Shown here one piece after another: positions 18,171 to 32,137 of a stretch of DNA of 64,000 nucleotides (the stretch's first letter is position 1; every line of letters begins with the position of its first letter). Below the pieces are notes generated by a model. That model did no database searches. It was not told the DNA's origin and saw nothing but the letters and a program-made list of their open reading frames with translations. Position numbers and translations under genes: made by a program. The DNA lies in contig CAMQGK010000637.1 of the NCBI GenBank assembly GCA_947000775.1, positions 18,353,001-18,417,000 of the forward strand, given 5' to 3'. Source of the DNA: Pterois miles (taxonomy: Eukaryota; Chordata; Actinopteri; Perciformes; Scorpaenidae).

Positions 18171-19222
18171 TTTTGAATGTAATTTGAGATCACTGTGCTT
18201 TTTTTCGGAGGAGTAAAGGTCAATCTCTTATGCTTAAAGATGTAATTGATTAGTATTATGTGTAAAAAGTTCACAAATGAGTTCACAATTGAGCATAATC
18301 ACACAAAGGTTGGTTATGGGTGTATCTCTGCCTTCCCTCATGGTGTGGTGTGCTGGTGGCTGCAGGTGTAGCAAATATACTGTATATAGATATACAGTAT
18401 ATCAAAACATCTCAAATGTGATATCCTTTCTATACAGCAGCATCTAAAATTTAAGTTCTTTCTCTCATTTTATACCACTTTATTGTCTAGTATAGTTTAA
18501 AACCATTGTGATGTAGTGCACATAATATTGGCAGCTCTTAACGAACTATATTCTGCGAGTAATTTATAGTGCTTTATACATTTGCCATTTTATTGGTCTC
18601 TGTAGTCTCACAAACCATTTTGTGAAGATTTTCTTTCCTTGATGTTTCTGTTGCAGTGCATTGCATTTTGCCGAATCACGTGTTGTGGTATTGCCATTAT
18701 TGTCGGCAAAATATTGTGACATGAATGTACAGTGAGGTATCCTGTGATTCCCAGCAATACTGTCGAATAGTCGCCTCACTCATAATATTTTCCATTTTGA
18801 TAGCATACTGCACAGCTGTGGGGAGAATGACAGCCTAGTTGTTAAGTGCTTGTTTGTTTCCTGTGTGTTCCATTTATCCTGGTGCTCAGTGTAATTTGGC
18901 ACAAAATTAGCAAGATGGATGCAAGTCTCATTTGGTCTCAACCAAAACAGAACAAGGATTACTTTAAATTACTTCCCTTGTTCATAAGGAGGCCAGATGC
19001 TGTGCCGCCCCACCATGGCTCGGAGCTGATGCTCTACTGAAGGCCCAAGAAATCTGTATAATCACATCATTCACTAAAGTACTGTTGAGATGAACAGACC
19101 CCTCTTTCTTACTCACAGATGTAATGCTCTGTTCATTGTGGCATTTCACAGCAAAGAGAAATGTTTTTTTCTTCTGATTTTCATAGTGAGAATATCACAT
19201 TTAATTTTTGTAACTTCACACA

Positions 19223-19235
19223 CCAGCAGAGGGCA
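19223..19235 (+). promoter_or_regulatory. CTCF-core-like motif
   Basis: CCAGCAGAGGGCA is a full match to the CTCF core CCASYAGRKGGC. It lies 1.6 kb past the C3orf38 stop, at the edge of the gene-free region. Confidence 0.45.
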
Positions 19236-20418
19236 AGTGTGTACGTTGTATACACATGCAATAGCCTCAGTTGTCAGTTGCGCTCCAAACACATGAAGGG
19301 GCTAATGTTTTGTGTATATATTTCTTTTCTAAATTCTGCATTTTGCTGTTAGAAGTGAAAAAAACAGCAGGTCTGCATGACTGAGAGCAGCACAGGAGAT
19401 TCAACCTCATCTGCCCCACAGGACAAATATCAGAAGATCAGAGTGATGAGGATGCAGGAGATGATCCAGCCTCTTCATCTGTAACATATAAAACAGCTGA
19501 CGGGAAGCCTTAAAAGACCACCAGCTTTGAAAATAAAAGATTTATTCCCATAGCAGCTTTTCCACCTGGACAATACAGGCCTTTCACTGATATGCTATAC
19601 CCTATTAATTGGACAAAACCAAATAACTACTCTACATTTCACAAGCTCCAAATTGACTCCTTATTCATGAAGTGGATCTGATTTTCCATTGACTCTACTC
19701 TGTCATCCTAGACAGGGCACTCAGGGTCTGGTGGGGCACAGAGTATGCCAGTATGACTCTGTGGCTTTGGTGGGAAATGTTACATGTGGGAAATTATTCT
19801 TGGCAGCTGTTTTCAAAGGCCTCTGGAATAGTTAATATCTGTGACTGTATGGGTTGGAGCCGCGTGGCCCTTTGTGCTTTACTAAGCCATAGTTGTGGTG
19901 AGGGGAAAACCACTGCAGCCATTGATCTCAGCCTGTTCACCTCTCAGAAAGAATAATAACAAGCTGCTCGCCTTCTGTCTTTATGGCACTTGGCTTCTTT
20001 GCGTTTTAATAAGCGGTTTGGCCACGGGTGCAGCTCTGACGCACGGGTTCAAAAATACCGCTGCAGTGGCGTCTGGTGATGGTTTTGACTCAGAGAGTGT
20101 TTTTTTCCTCCTTTTTTGGTTCCCCTCCTCTAATAGGGAAGTGTGTTTCTCATAAGGAAACATGCTAAAACTTCTTTGAAATAGCTTATGGGTGGTGAAC
20201 CATGGAGACTGCAGCTTTAATTGTCAATCCATTTTTTTTCCACATTTCACTTTGATTGTGACTGATTGGATGTTAGGTTTGCTCTTAGAAAAAAGCCTCA
20301 TTAGTTATCAAAGATTACTTTATTAAACACTTCATCCTATGCACATTTTTCACTCTGACAATCTGATGGCTTTACAGATCCATTAATGCCAACGTGTATT
20401 TTTTTTTTTAAATGTCTT

Positions 20419-20520
20419 CAGCAGTTATTCTTAAAGTGGGGCCCAGGGACACCCAGGCTTTTCTCAAGGAGTCCTTGAAGTGGTTTTATTAAAAATGAGT
20501 AATAAGTCTAATCTTTATAG
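20419..20520 (+). mobile_element. hAT-like terminal fragment
   Basis: The sequence CAGCAGTTATTCTTAAAGTG with the following GGGGCCCAGGGAC resembles the end of a common teleost hAT-type element. Only one end is present. Confidence 0.45.
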
Positions 20521-22700
20521 TGTTTATTAACTTAATACTATGATACATTTGCCCATGTGTGTTTGATTGAGGTACATAATGTGATGTACTTAAATAATAC
20601 ATTTATAAAAAAATGCCATGTTAATATTAATATTTCTTTTCTTTATGTCAGTATGATTTGACCCCATGACAGCATGAGGCCAGGAGAGGGCAGACAAGCT
20701 GCACCAGACAGACGAAAAACTTTGATCCCTGGCCAAGAGAAGAAGAGTGGGGCTAGAAATCCCTTTAACACTATTACGTGAGGAAAGTCATCAATTCCTC
20801 GGAGCAATCTGAGTGAGCTGATGTTACCAGGCAATTTCTATCTGGCCACCGCCATGAGGAAAACTGTAAATTCTTTGAGTTTGAATTATCCTCCATTAAA
20901 GTAATGGGCTTCTAAAAGAGAGAGACGTTAAACTGTTGCATTTCACAGGCACAAGAGCACGTATTTCACAAGTTATTGAAGTGTCAGTAATTTATCGTCA
21001 CCCGTGAAGGTGTCAGAGACGGTTTTAACACAATACTCTCTGCAGCCTGCACTCTCTGGGTAATAAAGAGCGGGATTTATGAATAGGAAGGGACTCAATC
21101 AATAGGTGATGATATTTCTCCTGCTGACAAAACATGTTGGAGGAGAATTCAGTCAAAGCTTGACAGAGTTGTTTTGTCATTTTGCTGGACTTGCCCTCCA
21201 ACCCAGCAGTGTTTCATAAACCAGTACACACAGAAACAACCACATAACCCAAGGAGGAGGGAATGAGGTTACAATCCACATTTCTCCAACCTAACACTTT
21301 ATTGTTTGCTGAGGAGAGGTTACGATTTCACTTAATGTTTGGGGTTATGGAGTTGACAAACTGCTGTGGCCCTTAAGGTTTTTAATCGACATTTGAATTG
21401 TTCTGTTGTTCTTCTGCTACAAAAGTTAAGTACCCCAACATTTTAAGGTGATCTTAAAAACAATATTGATGTTTTTGTGTCACCACATCTATTTTATTTA
21501 TACTGTTAAATCACATCAACTTGTTCGTCCACTTCTTGCCACTTAGTAGTAGTCCTTTCCTGGAAGGTCTACTTAGACTCAAACAAAGCAATACAATTTA
21601 CATTTTATGGACATTACGCCAAGAGGGAATGACTTCAACAACATTGTGGCATCTCTAGAATCAGGTTTGGCCTCATGTTTGTTTGACCTGACGTGACCTT
21701 TGAGCCCTTGTTGAGATTGTGTTTGAGCCTTTACTTTCTGTGTACATCACAGATCGCCCCCGTAGCATCACTCTTCATTTCACTCCCCAATGTCTGAGCT
21801 GACATCATTGTTCCGTTTCAACGCAAATTGGTTTGGACCGACGAGGCAGCCGTCACAGTTCATATCAGCCCCTCTCTTGGCCTGGCGGTGTATCCTTACA
21901 CATGCATCATTATCTCACGTAAACAGTGGAAATGTGAGACCGCCGGGGGAACGAACGCCATTCAAGGCAACAAAGCGAGGGGCTGAGTGAAAAGATCCTG
22001 GGCGGTGACACTATCGTTTAGCGTCAATTAGAGAAAACAACAAGCAGAGCCCTTTCTGAAGCCAGCTGGGTCCAATGTGTTTATTTATACTGAAGCAAAT
22101 ATGTATGTTTGAGAGAATGCAGACAGCTGAGGATGTCTCAATCAGAAAAACATGGAGGGAACACCGGGGTAACAAACATGTCCCTCACATTGAGATGTAC
22201 TTGAGTTTGAGCTTGCACACAATGGCCTCCCCCATCTCTCTCTCTTTATCTCTTTATGTCTCTCTCCCTCTCTCACACATAGTAGCTCCACTGTGCAGCT
22301 TTGCAGTCCCTTTCGTATGCGGTGCAGGGGCCCCCGATGAGGGCCTTCCCTTGGCTCTGCATCTAAACAGAGAAAATGGTGTTATCAGAATGCTGCCAGG
22401 AGGTTGTAAGCTCATATTCGGCCGGGCTGACCGAGTGGCCGGTTGGCGGATGCGTGTCGATGCCAGGCTCCCAGCGCCTTCCCTCCGCGGACATCTGCTG
22501 TGTGTGGAAAAGCTGTGCAGTTTGTCTGCGGTTGCATCTTAATCCTCCATCTCTTCGGCTGCAGCCATGCCTGGCCAAGCAAACCAGCAGCTCTGCTCGC
22601 CTTGCTTGTATTAATTGCCCTTGCCTGGCTCACTGTTTGCTTCTGATTACACTCATTAATTTCAATTCCCCAGGAAGCCACCACCACCGTAGCTGCCTTT

Positions 22701-22702
<2 letters not shown>

Positions 22703-22756
<54 letters not shown>
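22703..22756. repeat. (CA)n microsatellite
   Basis: About 27 CA units. Confidence 0.97.
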
Positions 22757-22759
<3 letters not shown>

Positions 22760-23311
22760 GTGCACTCATGGACAGGCATAAATGCATATTTGTACAGACA
22801 CAACCTTGCATTTCAAGTATGGTGTGAAATATTCAACATTCTTTAAATTAATTTCCATGCCATGGCATGTTCTCCTCATTTGGCAGACCCACATACAGTA
22901 ATACAGCAATTATGGTTCAAAATAATAGGAGGGCAGCTATTGGATAATTGCATTTGGGTGGGGAGGGGGGAGTGTGTGATCAGAGCTCTAAATATTACAC
23001 CCTATATCTGTCTTTTTAATGTAGGTACTTTTGATTTACTAATGTTAGATTATTAATCATCTATTATGATTTATGTGCAGGATAGTCATGACATGAACAC
23101 AATGTTGACTATCAGTTTCAGTTTCCTGTGATTATGTGCACAGATACAGACATGCCCTCTGTGTCACATGTTTGTATGCCATTAACAGCTGTGAGTTGTG
23201 TATGCCGTCTGTAAGAGAGGGGACAAGAAGAAAGTTGCTCTGACCTGCTGGTCATAAGTCATAGTCCTCATTCCAGCAGGTGGACCACATCTGTTAAACT
23301 TCCAACATCTG

Positions 23312-23352
23312 GGCCGGCAGGGTGGCCTAGTAATTAAAGCAGTGCTACAGAC
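23312..23352 (+). mobile_element. Possible SINE head fragment
   Basis: GGCAGGGTGGCCTAGTAATT resembles a SINE tRNA A-box region, but no B box follows in place. Confidence 0.25.
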
Positions 23353-26300
23353 TTTACTCAAAATTGCTTTAGGAAAAATCACTGTCACACCAGATTATTA
23401 CCTTTGACTCATTAAATTTTCAAGCTCATACGCAAACACTTTCCTCAGAGCAGATGTAGTATGATCAGCTAACATGCAGCTGCTTAGTGGCAAATCTGGT
23501 GAGAGAAAACCTCTATGAACAAACATGAAACTAACTGTGTATGTTTATCTAAAATACAGGCATATTTAAACAGGACCACAAGCACTTGATCCAGGATAAC
23601 ACATTACAGTCACATCCAGGCTGCATGCAGGTGTGTGTTTTTGTACACACTGATGTCAACAGAGTGCATCATCCATAGTATCATCAGTTTGTGTTATTTT
23701 GTCCTTTATAGTTGAGAGTGATGCATTGAGTGTGGCTGCTACTCCTCCTCAGCAGCCGCTAAGCCGACCTCAGGGCCAGTAAAACCCTCCCATAATACTA
23801 AGCTGTGTGGCCTCTTGCCTCCTGTCACTCTATCACCTCAGAACCTGGGATTTTCTGGGAAAGTGGGGCTTCTGGACTGACTCATCAGACAGCTGTACCT
23901 TAAAGGGCCTCGTGGGGGCGTCACCCCGAGGGTCACTGCCCTGGGCTGTGATTTGACGGCCAGGCACAAATAAAAACCCCTGAAGCTTGACAACTTCCTT
24001 GCTGAGCCCACGTAACCCAATTAGTGAACCAGTCCGCAGTCGGAGAATATGAAAACATTCCGGACTCAAAATCCCAAGACGCCCGTAGTCGTTTATTAAA
24101 TCCATTTCTTGTTTCACCCTCTTCCTGCGATTTTCTAGGACTGATTTTAATGGTCCACCAAGGAGTGACTCAACAATTCAATGTCATGCCAGTGGGCTGC
24201 AAATATACTATACTCCTGGCTGCGCCGCATCCTGCCGACAAGCTAGAGTACCTCACATCGTTATGTTAACCCACTGCTATCCCACATAATGAGAGTGCCT
24301 CAGCTCTGTGGGTGCTGAAAGCCTACGTCACCCCAGTGGGCAGTGTAGGCTGTGGGGCTAAAGATGCTGAAGGCAAAGACGAAGGGGAGCATCAGGGTTC
24401 TAGCAGAAGGTCATATTGATTGATAAAGCACCCTGTGGATTGGGCTGTGGATTGCTCACCCCCCATAGTGTGTTTGTTGTTGGATACCAGACTGCTGCCC
24501 TGAAGGCCCTGAACAACACAGACAGGCAGAGAAAGACAGTGAAATCAATGACTGTCTCACATGGGCTCTTATACGTTCTTCCAAATCATCCAAAGTGGCT
24601 CCCTTGGTACCTACTTGCACCAAACCTCTACTGAAAATAATAGCACAATTTGCTAAAGACACAGAGGAATGATGTTCAGGGTGGAAGCACCTTCTGCACT
24701 AAAGCAATCGATGACTGAATAAAGATTCGTTTATCTCAAAAGTAAAGACATCCTGGCAACTCAGAGACAAAAATACCACACATTCCAGCCAGTGAAAGAT
24801 GAGGATGATGAGGAATGCTTGTAAGGAAGGCTACATTTGCCTATTGAGACCAGGTCCCTAGTGTCTTCTCGCTCCCTTGTGGGCTCCTGACAGAACCAGA
24901 TAGGCCTCCTCACTGCTGACAGCCAAATGTCCTCATCCATCCTTATCCAAGAGGCCCGCAGGCGTCATCAACCCCGTCTGGATTTCCCCCGACAAAACCC
25001 CAAAGCAGAAATCTCTTGCCCCAAGCCCAGCAAAGCGATGGAGTCGGGAGTGTCCCTGTGGAGCCTCTGTCAATATGTCATCATCGTCATAGCTGCCAGT
25101 TGGCAGCGTAGTAACCCGCTGCAGATGTGTCAGCAAAAACAGTCTCCATTTTATTATTATTTCTTTCCAATGAATATCCATCGCAGGACACACGCTTCTC
25201 CTCTGTATTCGCAGGAAGGGTCATAACTCAAGCAGCCCATGATGTGCTTCCCATTCCTGTGACAGAGAGGTATTTGTGATGATGAACGGACACATGGGGG
25301 AGCGTTTGTTTTGTCCAAGAGGGGGACTCATAGTCGGGTGGAGCCATATACACAGCAAGCAGACGTAAGCACTTCTGGTCCAATGTGGCTGTGCTGACAA
25401 CACAATTTCAGCCAGTTTGGAGAACAGACCAAGCATTTCATAGGATGATACACCTTCAGTACAAATGTACCATATGAATTATTTAGTTTAATCTCTGTGT
25501 GTGGAGCTACAAGGGAAAATGTGAAGCTTTGGCGATAAAGAAATACTTTGTAAGTCTCCTCTTTGCTACAGAAAAGATAGTGTTCATAAACAAACTGTAA
25601 GAAAAGCCTGTGTGGAGAAGCATCTTGCACATACACTTCCAAACACAAACAGGTGAACAGTGTACTTACTATACAATAACATAATATTTTTTTTTTTTTA
25701 ATGTTGCCATCCGTCCTCCAGAGCTGCGATTTTCAATAATAGTCCACAACAGTATTGTCATGCAAAATTGAACCATTTTTATTCATTTAGAGCAGAAAGT
25801 GCACTGTAAATATGAAGCACTTTGCTAAAAGCCAGGACATTACAGTAATATCATGGCCATTTGGAGAACAGAATCCTACACAGTAGGACATTTCTGGGCT
25901 TCATATCATCAAGCTTGAGATGGTTATTGTTAATACTATGTTTAGCAAGGGTCACAGAGAAAGTGAAAGGCACAAATAAAGAAAGAGGAGAGGGCAGAAG
26001 GCTGACGTCTCCCTACAGAGTTGCGAGCAGAATGTCACTTCCTAGCAAATTACAGGATATTGCAACTTTGCAGCAGCTATTGTTAATTCTGCATGTCAAG
26101 GAGGAAAGCAAGTCTACACATGTTGCCTTGACATTCCCTAGACTGTAACATAATGCACAGCTAATACGGGACAAGATTACTCTGAGATTTCATTTCAGGA
26201 GCAGCAGCGGTAATGGCAGAGATGATGATGTCTGCATTACATGCAATTGGATTTAAAACATTTGAGATATTTTGTTTACTTCCCCGGAGATGTCAATGAA

Positions 26301-29300
26301 TAAAGCTCCCCTGGCTTTAAAACAAGATGTGCATTGAATATGTGCAAGCCACTTTCTAACACTGACTTGTGTGGGACTGTGTTTATATTGAGTCTATGAG
26401 TTGAGAGAGCATGTGAGGTGATGTGCGACCTTTGACCCAAGGAATGTTTTTCATAGCGGGTCATCCATCTTCATTTTCTCCTGGTTGTTACTGTGCTGTA
26501 CAGCATTAATTCAAACAGCTCAAGGTGTTTGGATAGCTCGTTCCATCCGACTAAACGCACCCAAACTGTCTGAAATGACATCCATCAGTCAAACTTTGTT
26601 TCAATAAAGGATCGGGTTAACTTCATGTTATCACGTACTGTAATTAAACTCTCAGGGATCACATTCTTTCAGCTGCATAAAATAAAACTGCAGAGAAACC
26701 ACAGAAAACATCAGGCAAATACACAAAACAGGGAATTAGGTTCCTATCTTACACTGTTTATACATATTTTGTAATTTTTTTCTTTTATTTTAGGATTTGG
26801 TTCTTTTGTCATTAACATTTGCATGTAATTGTTAAGTAAGCTTTGAACTACACTAACCTGTAGGAAATCCTAAATAATCCAAATATCAGAAGAAACTCCA
26901 GTGGGAAGTATGCAAGAGCTTCCTTCTGCTAACAGGGTGGGTAATTCACTTCTTTTTATTATTATGTGATGAAAAACACCCAGAATGACATTTAGCTTCA
27001 TCTTAATATAGTTATAGGAGAGCAGAGCAAGAAAGTCAAAGAAATTCACTTGTTAATATACATGTACATTTTACATCTATAATGTTATGAGTGATTTTGC
27101 AGTCTGCATTAGCAAGGTCAGCTATACAAATAACAATCACAACAATGTGAGTGTTGCTGGCAGTTATTGAGCAACAAGATCTCCCACCTACACTGGATGT
27201 TCTGAAACAATGCCTCTTATATGAATGACTCTTTAGAAGAGATGAATTTTTATTTGCAAATGTTTTTTGTCCTTCTAGTTTGTCTATTCTACTGTTCTTC
27301 CTGCCTCTATAAATCCCGAGACTAACAAAGTGAAGGAGCATTCAAATTAGCTCGTTCCGGCAGCAGTCGATGGCCGGCCTCTCAAGGACGCTGATTGACA
27401 TTTTATACAGCTCCTGCAGTTTAGTGATATTGATGGCATTCAATTTAACTGTATATTCTTTTAATAAGGGGGCTGCCAGATGCCTGGTGCTTTCAAAGTG
27501 CACTTTAAGAGACAGTGAGTTGCGGAGAAAGGGAGGGAGGTCAGAATTAAGTGATGTGCTTTCTCTAAAGCAATTATTTTATGATATAGGCTACTGACTT
27601 TTTTCACTTGGCTGGGTGAATGCTGTGACCGGACAGTGACATATTTTTTTATCAATTGGCTCTGTACTCCAGGACATTAGGTTGATAATAAAATGATGGT
27701 TATGAGGTTAAAGTGCTTACTGTCAGTTTTAATTTGAGGGTGTCATACCCACATCAGATGAAATTGATATAATTGACATTACTGGAAGATAACCTAATTC
27801 TTCTCTTAATAAAGTCCTTGATAAAGTGTACATCCAACAGACATCATCAGGCCTGTACTTTCTGATTGTTCAGGGACTATTTGCCTTCAGTTTGGTCATC
27901 AGCATCATGAGAAGTCTAATGTGCTTGAGTAGAGACAAAACTATAATTATTATTATGTATTTGAAGAAGTGATGGTTGTTACTGTGCCTGTTGGGCCTCT
28001 ATAAGTTTAATATGCGTTTACACTGGGTGGTGTGGGGCTCTATGGTACCTTTAAATCCTGTGGCAAAACATCCAAAGTGTTGAAAGGCAACTTTGTCCTC
28101 CTCTGACTCTCCAATCAGGTCTGGGGTATAACATCTATTCCCATCCATGTTTTATTAATCCATTCGCATCCTCAAAACTAGGCCAGTCACACAGAGCCCA
28201 GCCTATCCACTTGTCCTTTGTACAGATGACATTATTGTTTTTTTTCCTGTTTTTACACGGGTCAAATGCACAGCAGTGCTTATTTCATTTTTGCAATGAG
28301 AGCTGCCTATCAGGGGAACCAAAGCAGCCAAGAATGGGCTGCAGATACACGATATGTGGTTGAATGTCTCTGCTGTTCACATTCTGTCAATACGACTATG
28401 CACTTGCAGTTTTGGACAGTAATGAGCAAAATACTTTGCAGGGAGTTTGACAGGCCCTTGTGTCCAACAGTGAAAGGCTGCTTTAATTCATAAGACTCTC
28501 CATTGCCCTCTCCCCAGCCATCCCCTTCATAAATGCCATTGGCCATCCACTTAGTCTAGACGCTCGACCACACAAGGCGACACTGGTTGCCCCCCAGTCT
28601 AAGACACTACCATGTGTGTGCTTCTGAGTCTGTGTATACCAAGCCACTTACACGAAAGGAAAAAGAGATTCATGTAGCACACATGTGCACCACGTGGCTC
28701 TGACAGAAAGAGAACGAGGGTGAGATGCCCCCCTCCTCCACACCCCGCCCCATGGGTATAAGGAATCTGAGGCAGACAGTGTCACCCGCCCTGGCTACTG
28801 CTTTAATTAAAGCCCTAATGATAGGCTTTCAACTGAGAAGCAACTTATCATCGCACATAATCGCTCGGCGCTAGTTAGCGCTGGCAGAATTGCAACCATC
28901 TGCTCTGCTAAGAACACATTCTGATCATTCTTTATATAGCACGGGTAGTTCACTTACTGTATTTATATTAGGAGACCCCCATTATGTGAAAGTCTGTTTA
29001 AACATTGTACATTAATGGGACACATCTGTGTTAGAGGCACTTGAATCAGCTATGCAAACGAATAGCCAAAAAAATCCTCTTTTTAGGATATCATCAAGAT
29101 AATAATATACTGTACTGGGGACTGGGTTTCCTATAGTGAGTACTTGGGCACCATCAAAAGTGACACTTTCACACACTGAAATCTGTAACTTTTCCTGCAC
29201 ATTACCACCCTCTCCAGCAGCCGCATGTTTGTTTGAATTAGCCATCTCAAATAGCCCCTCATAGCCCCTGTAAAATGGTAAATTGTTATTTTTGTACTGA

Positions 29301-29418
29301 TTAAACAAACCAGTCATAATGTGTTAATGTGAGTTTAAGAGGTTCTTGTAGGATTAGTTACTTTTGGACAGAGCCAGGCTAGCTTTTTCCTCTGTGTCCA
29401 GTCTTTACTCTCAGCTTA

Positions 29419-29600
29419 GGCAGCCGTGGCTGAGGTAGAGTTGGTCGACTTTTAACCACAAGGTTGGCTGTTTGATTCCCGGCTTCTACTGTCTGCATGT
29501 CCAAGTGTCCTTGAGCAATACACTGACCCCCCAAGGTGCTCCCTGAATGCAGCCCACTGCTCCTAAAATACTAAAGATTGGTTAAATGCAGAGGTCAGTT
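29419..29600 (+). mobile_element. tRNA-headed SINE
   Basis: The head GGCAGCCGTGGCTGAGGTAG and the B box GCTGTTTGATTCCC are followed by CTGCATGTCCAAGTGTCCTT, the body of the same SINE family as the copy at 10971-11259 but in the opposite orientation. The 3' end is diverged. Confidence 0.75.
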
Positions 29601-31549
29601 TTCATGTATGTACTTAAGACGTTTGTAATAGTTTTCTTTTATTGAACTTTGTTAGACGGCTTTGCCCGGCGGAAGTTTTTATTTTTACCGTACACACGTT
29701 ATCGACCTCCTCATCATCATCTACCTCTCAGCAAGGATGTGAATAAGTGTAGCTATTTCCCAAAATGTCCACCTTTTCCTTTACTTCATCAACACAAGCT
29801 ATAATACATATTGTGGTGTTCATATTCACTTAGTCTGTGTCTGCACACTGTGACCCATAACAAGTGGTTCACACAATGAATAGATGGATTTATTTTCAAC
29901 TATGAAAGATAAACCGTTGAAAATCCGATAAAAGGTTAAACACTTAAAGTAAAAAAAGGAGAAGCATGTTTTCCAAAGAAGAGAAACAAAGATGCATCAC
30001 AAGCTTGGAGCGTGAAGGATGAATGTTAACTGGATACTTAATGAATTTTCAAAGTAAATAAGATCCTATATGGGGAGGAAATTAAAGAGGCTCCTAACAT
30101 GCTGTATAAACAATTTGATCTACAGCATGAAAGAAATGCTATTATTTGAAAATCTCCACGGCATTCATTTCTATAAACTATTTACAAAGCAGGTTGTAGT
30201 GATTTATTGATTTCTTAATGTTTGATTAGCTGACACAAAATAAATTACTAAACAACAACAGACCGTTTTCACACTTTCATTAGAGCGCTTTCCTTTTCAC
30301 GCACACAGCAGCGAGATTTACTTCCCGCAAATCAATCTGAGGTCAAATAAGGAGCACTTAGGGATTATTTACTAGCTCTGAGACACAGTCACATCTCGCT
30401 GACAGAAAAGCTGCACCCTAAGAGCTGATGTAATTCTCCTCCATGTTGGGTGCCTCAAATGCTCTGCTGAAAAAAAGAGAAAGCGTTGGCACAGCAAAGT
30501 GATGACAGCAGCTTGCCTCCACTGATGTAAATCCTGCCTCTGTTTACTGAGGGCTCCTGATCAAAGGAAGGAGGGAGAAATGGGGGGTCGCAGCGAGAGA
30601 CGTGATGAAGTACAAAGGAAGGTGCAGAGTTGCAAAGCTGAGTCACTGTAGGTGAGTCTGAGTTGTGCTGTGGCGGGGTTAATATGGTTTAATGTGGCGG
30701 TCTAATGGCCTGCATTAAACTGAAAACATTATGTTTTGGTTTTTTATGCCATTCTGATTTCATATCAGAGCAAGTCACCTGTCAGGGTCTTTTAAATATG
30801 CCTGTATGATTAATGATTCTGCTCCAAACCTCAGACTTTAGAGCTCTTTCATGGTAAGCCTTTCTTTTATCCTGTCTCTTACATCTTTGCAAATGTGTCT
30901 GGTCTCCTTCAAGTTCACCCTGTGGCTCAACGTCTCCCTCCCATTCTTTCTTCTGTGCATCTCCTGCCCCCAGCTGAAAGTGAGCAGAGGATGACACAAA
31001 TAAAAAAAAAAAAAAAACTGTCTGCAGTGTTTGACAACCTCTCCCTGCGGGGCTCTTTAATCATTCATGCTTCATTAACTGGCTATCTGTTATCATTCTG
31101 CATCTCTCTTTTGAAGAGGATGAGGAAGGTGGAGGGCTATGTGGCAATAATCAATTTTCCTGAAACACAACAGTGGCATTTCTTTTATCAAGCTGAGCAG
31201 AATAACGTTCAATAAAGCAAACTTTTGGACCTCAAAGCAGGTCAGCGAGTCCCAGTGTTTTGAAAGGCTGCCTTTCTGCCTTTGTCAGACACAGATGTAC
31301 ACTCTTCTTCACAGCATTGCTACAGAAAGTTGTTCACAATTCTTTGTAAAGATTTGCTCTACTTCAATAGAATCTTTGCTGTAAGGAAACAACCAAAATG
31401 CTAACCATCACCATGTCTCACACTGACATATCTATGTCCACAAAATGCTTTAGTAGTATATATAATGTTTCAGAATTTAAATCACTGCAAAAATAAAGCT
31501 TCCTTTAGATGAACAGAGTATTTATTATGTGTGAAATTACATATAGAGT

Positions 31550-32137
31550 TGGGCTGTCAAGGTTAAGGCGATAATAACATGTTAACTCAAATGTATTTTA
31601 ACTTATTTTCACTAAAATATTAACACTATTGAACTTTCAGAGGTTGTAGCAAGCTCAGTTTAAAAGCTAGACAAACTACAAAGCCTAAGGAATCCACTGG
31701 CACCAACTATGTCATACTAGCTTGTCGCAACTGGTCATTTTCAAAGGGGACCCTTGATCTCTGACCTGAAGTAATGTGAATGAAAATTTTCTCTGGGTAC
31801 CCTTGAGTCTCCCCTTAACAGACATCCCCACTTTATGATAATCACATGAAATTTAGGACGAGTCATAGTCAAGCTGGCACACTGACAGCTGTGGCTGCTT
31901 GTTTGGCTGCAGTTTGCCATGTTATGATATTTATGCTAAATGCAGTTCCTGTGAGGGTTTCAAGACAATATTTGTCAGTGTTTTTGTGTTGCTAATTGAT
32001 TTAAGTATTAAATACTTAACAAAATCTCTTTTGACAAAACTTTTGAATCAATAGAAAATGCGTAATTAACCTGCGATTAATCACGATTAACTATGCGATA
32101 AATGGTGATTTAATATTTAAGTTGTTTGACAGCCCTA
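31550..32137. mobile_element. Miniature DNA transposon with inverted termini
   Basis: The element starts TTGGGCTGTCAA and ends TTGACAGCCCTA, nearly perfect inverted repeats. The right end carries the GATTAATCACGATTAACTAT block, seen in many fish genomes in elements of this type. About 590 bp with no open frame, so nonautonomous. Flanking duplications are not clear. Confidence 0.75.

Larger units (their letters stand above)
18171..31549. other. Gene-free region, first part
   Basis: I find no convincing exon on either strand; the longest open frames lack conserved motifs. It contains a CTCF-like site (19223), an acidic coding-like remnant near 19420-19514, repeat fragments listed separately, and blocks with mixed, non-repetitive, motif-rich sequence near 21720-22070, 22380-22680, 27340-27530, 28770-28925 and 30270-30700 that may be conserved noncoding elements. 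Confidence 0.6.
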
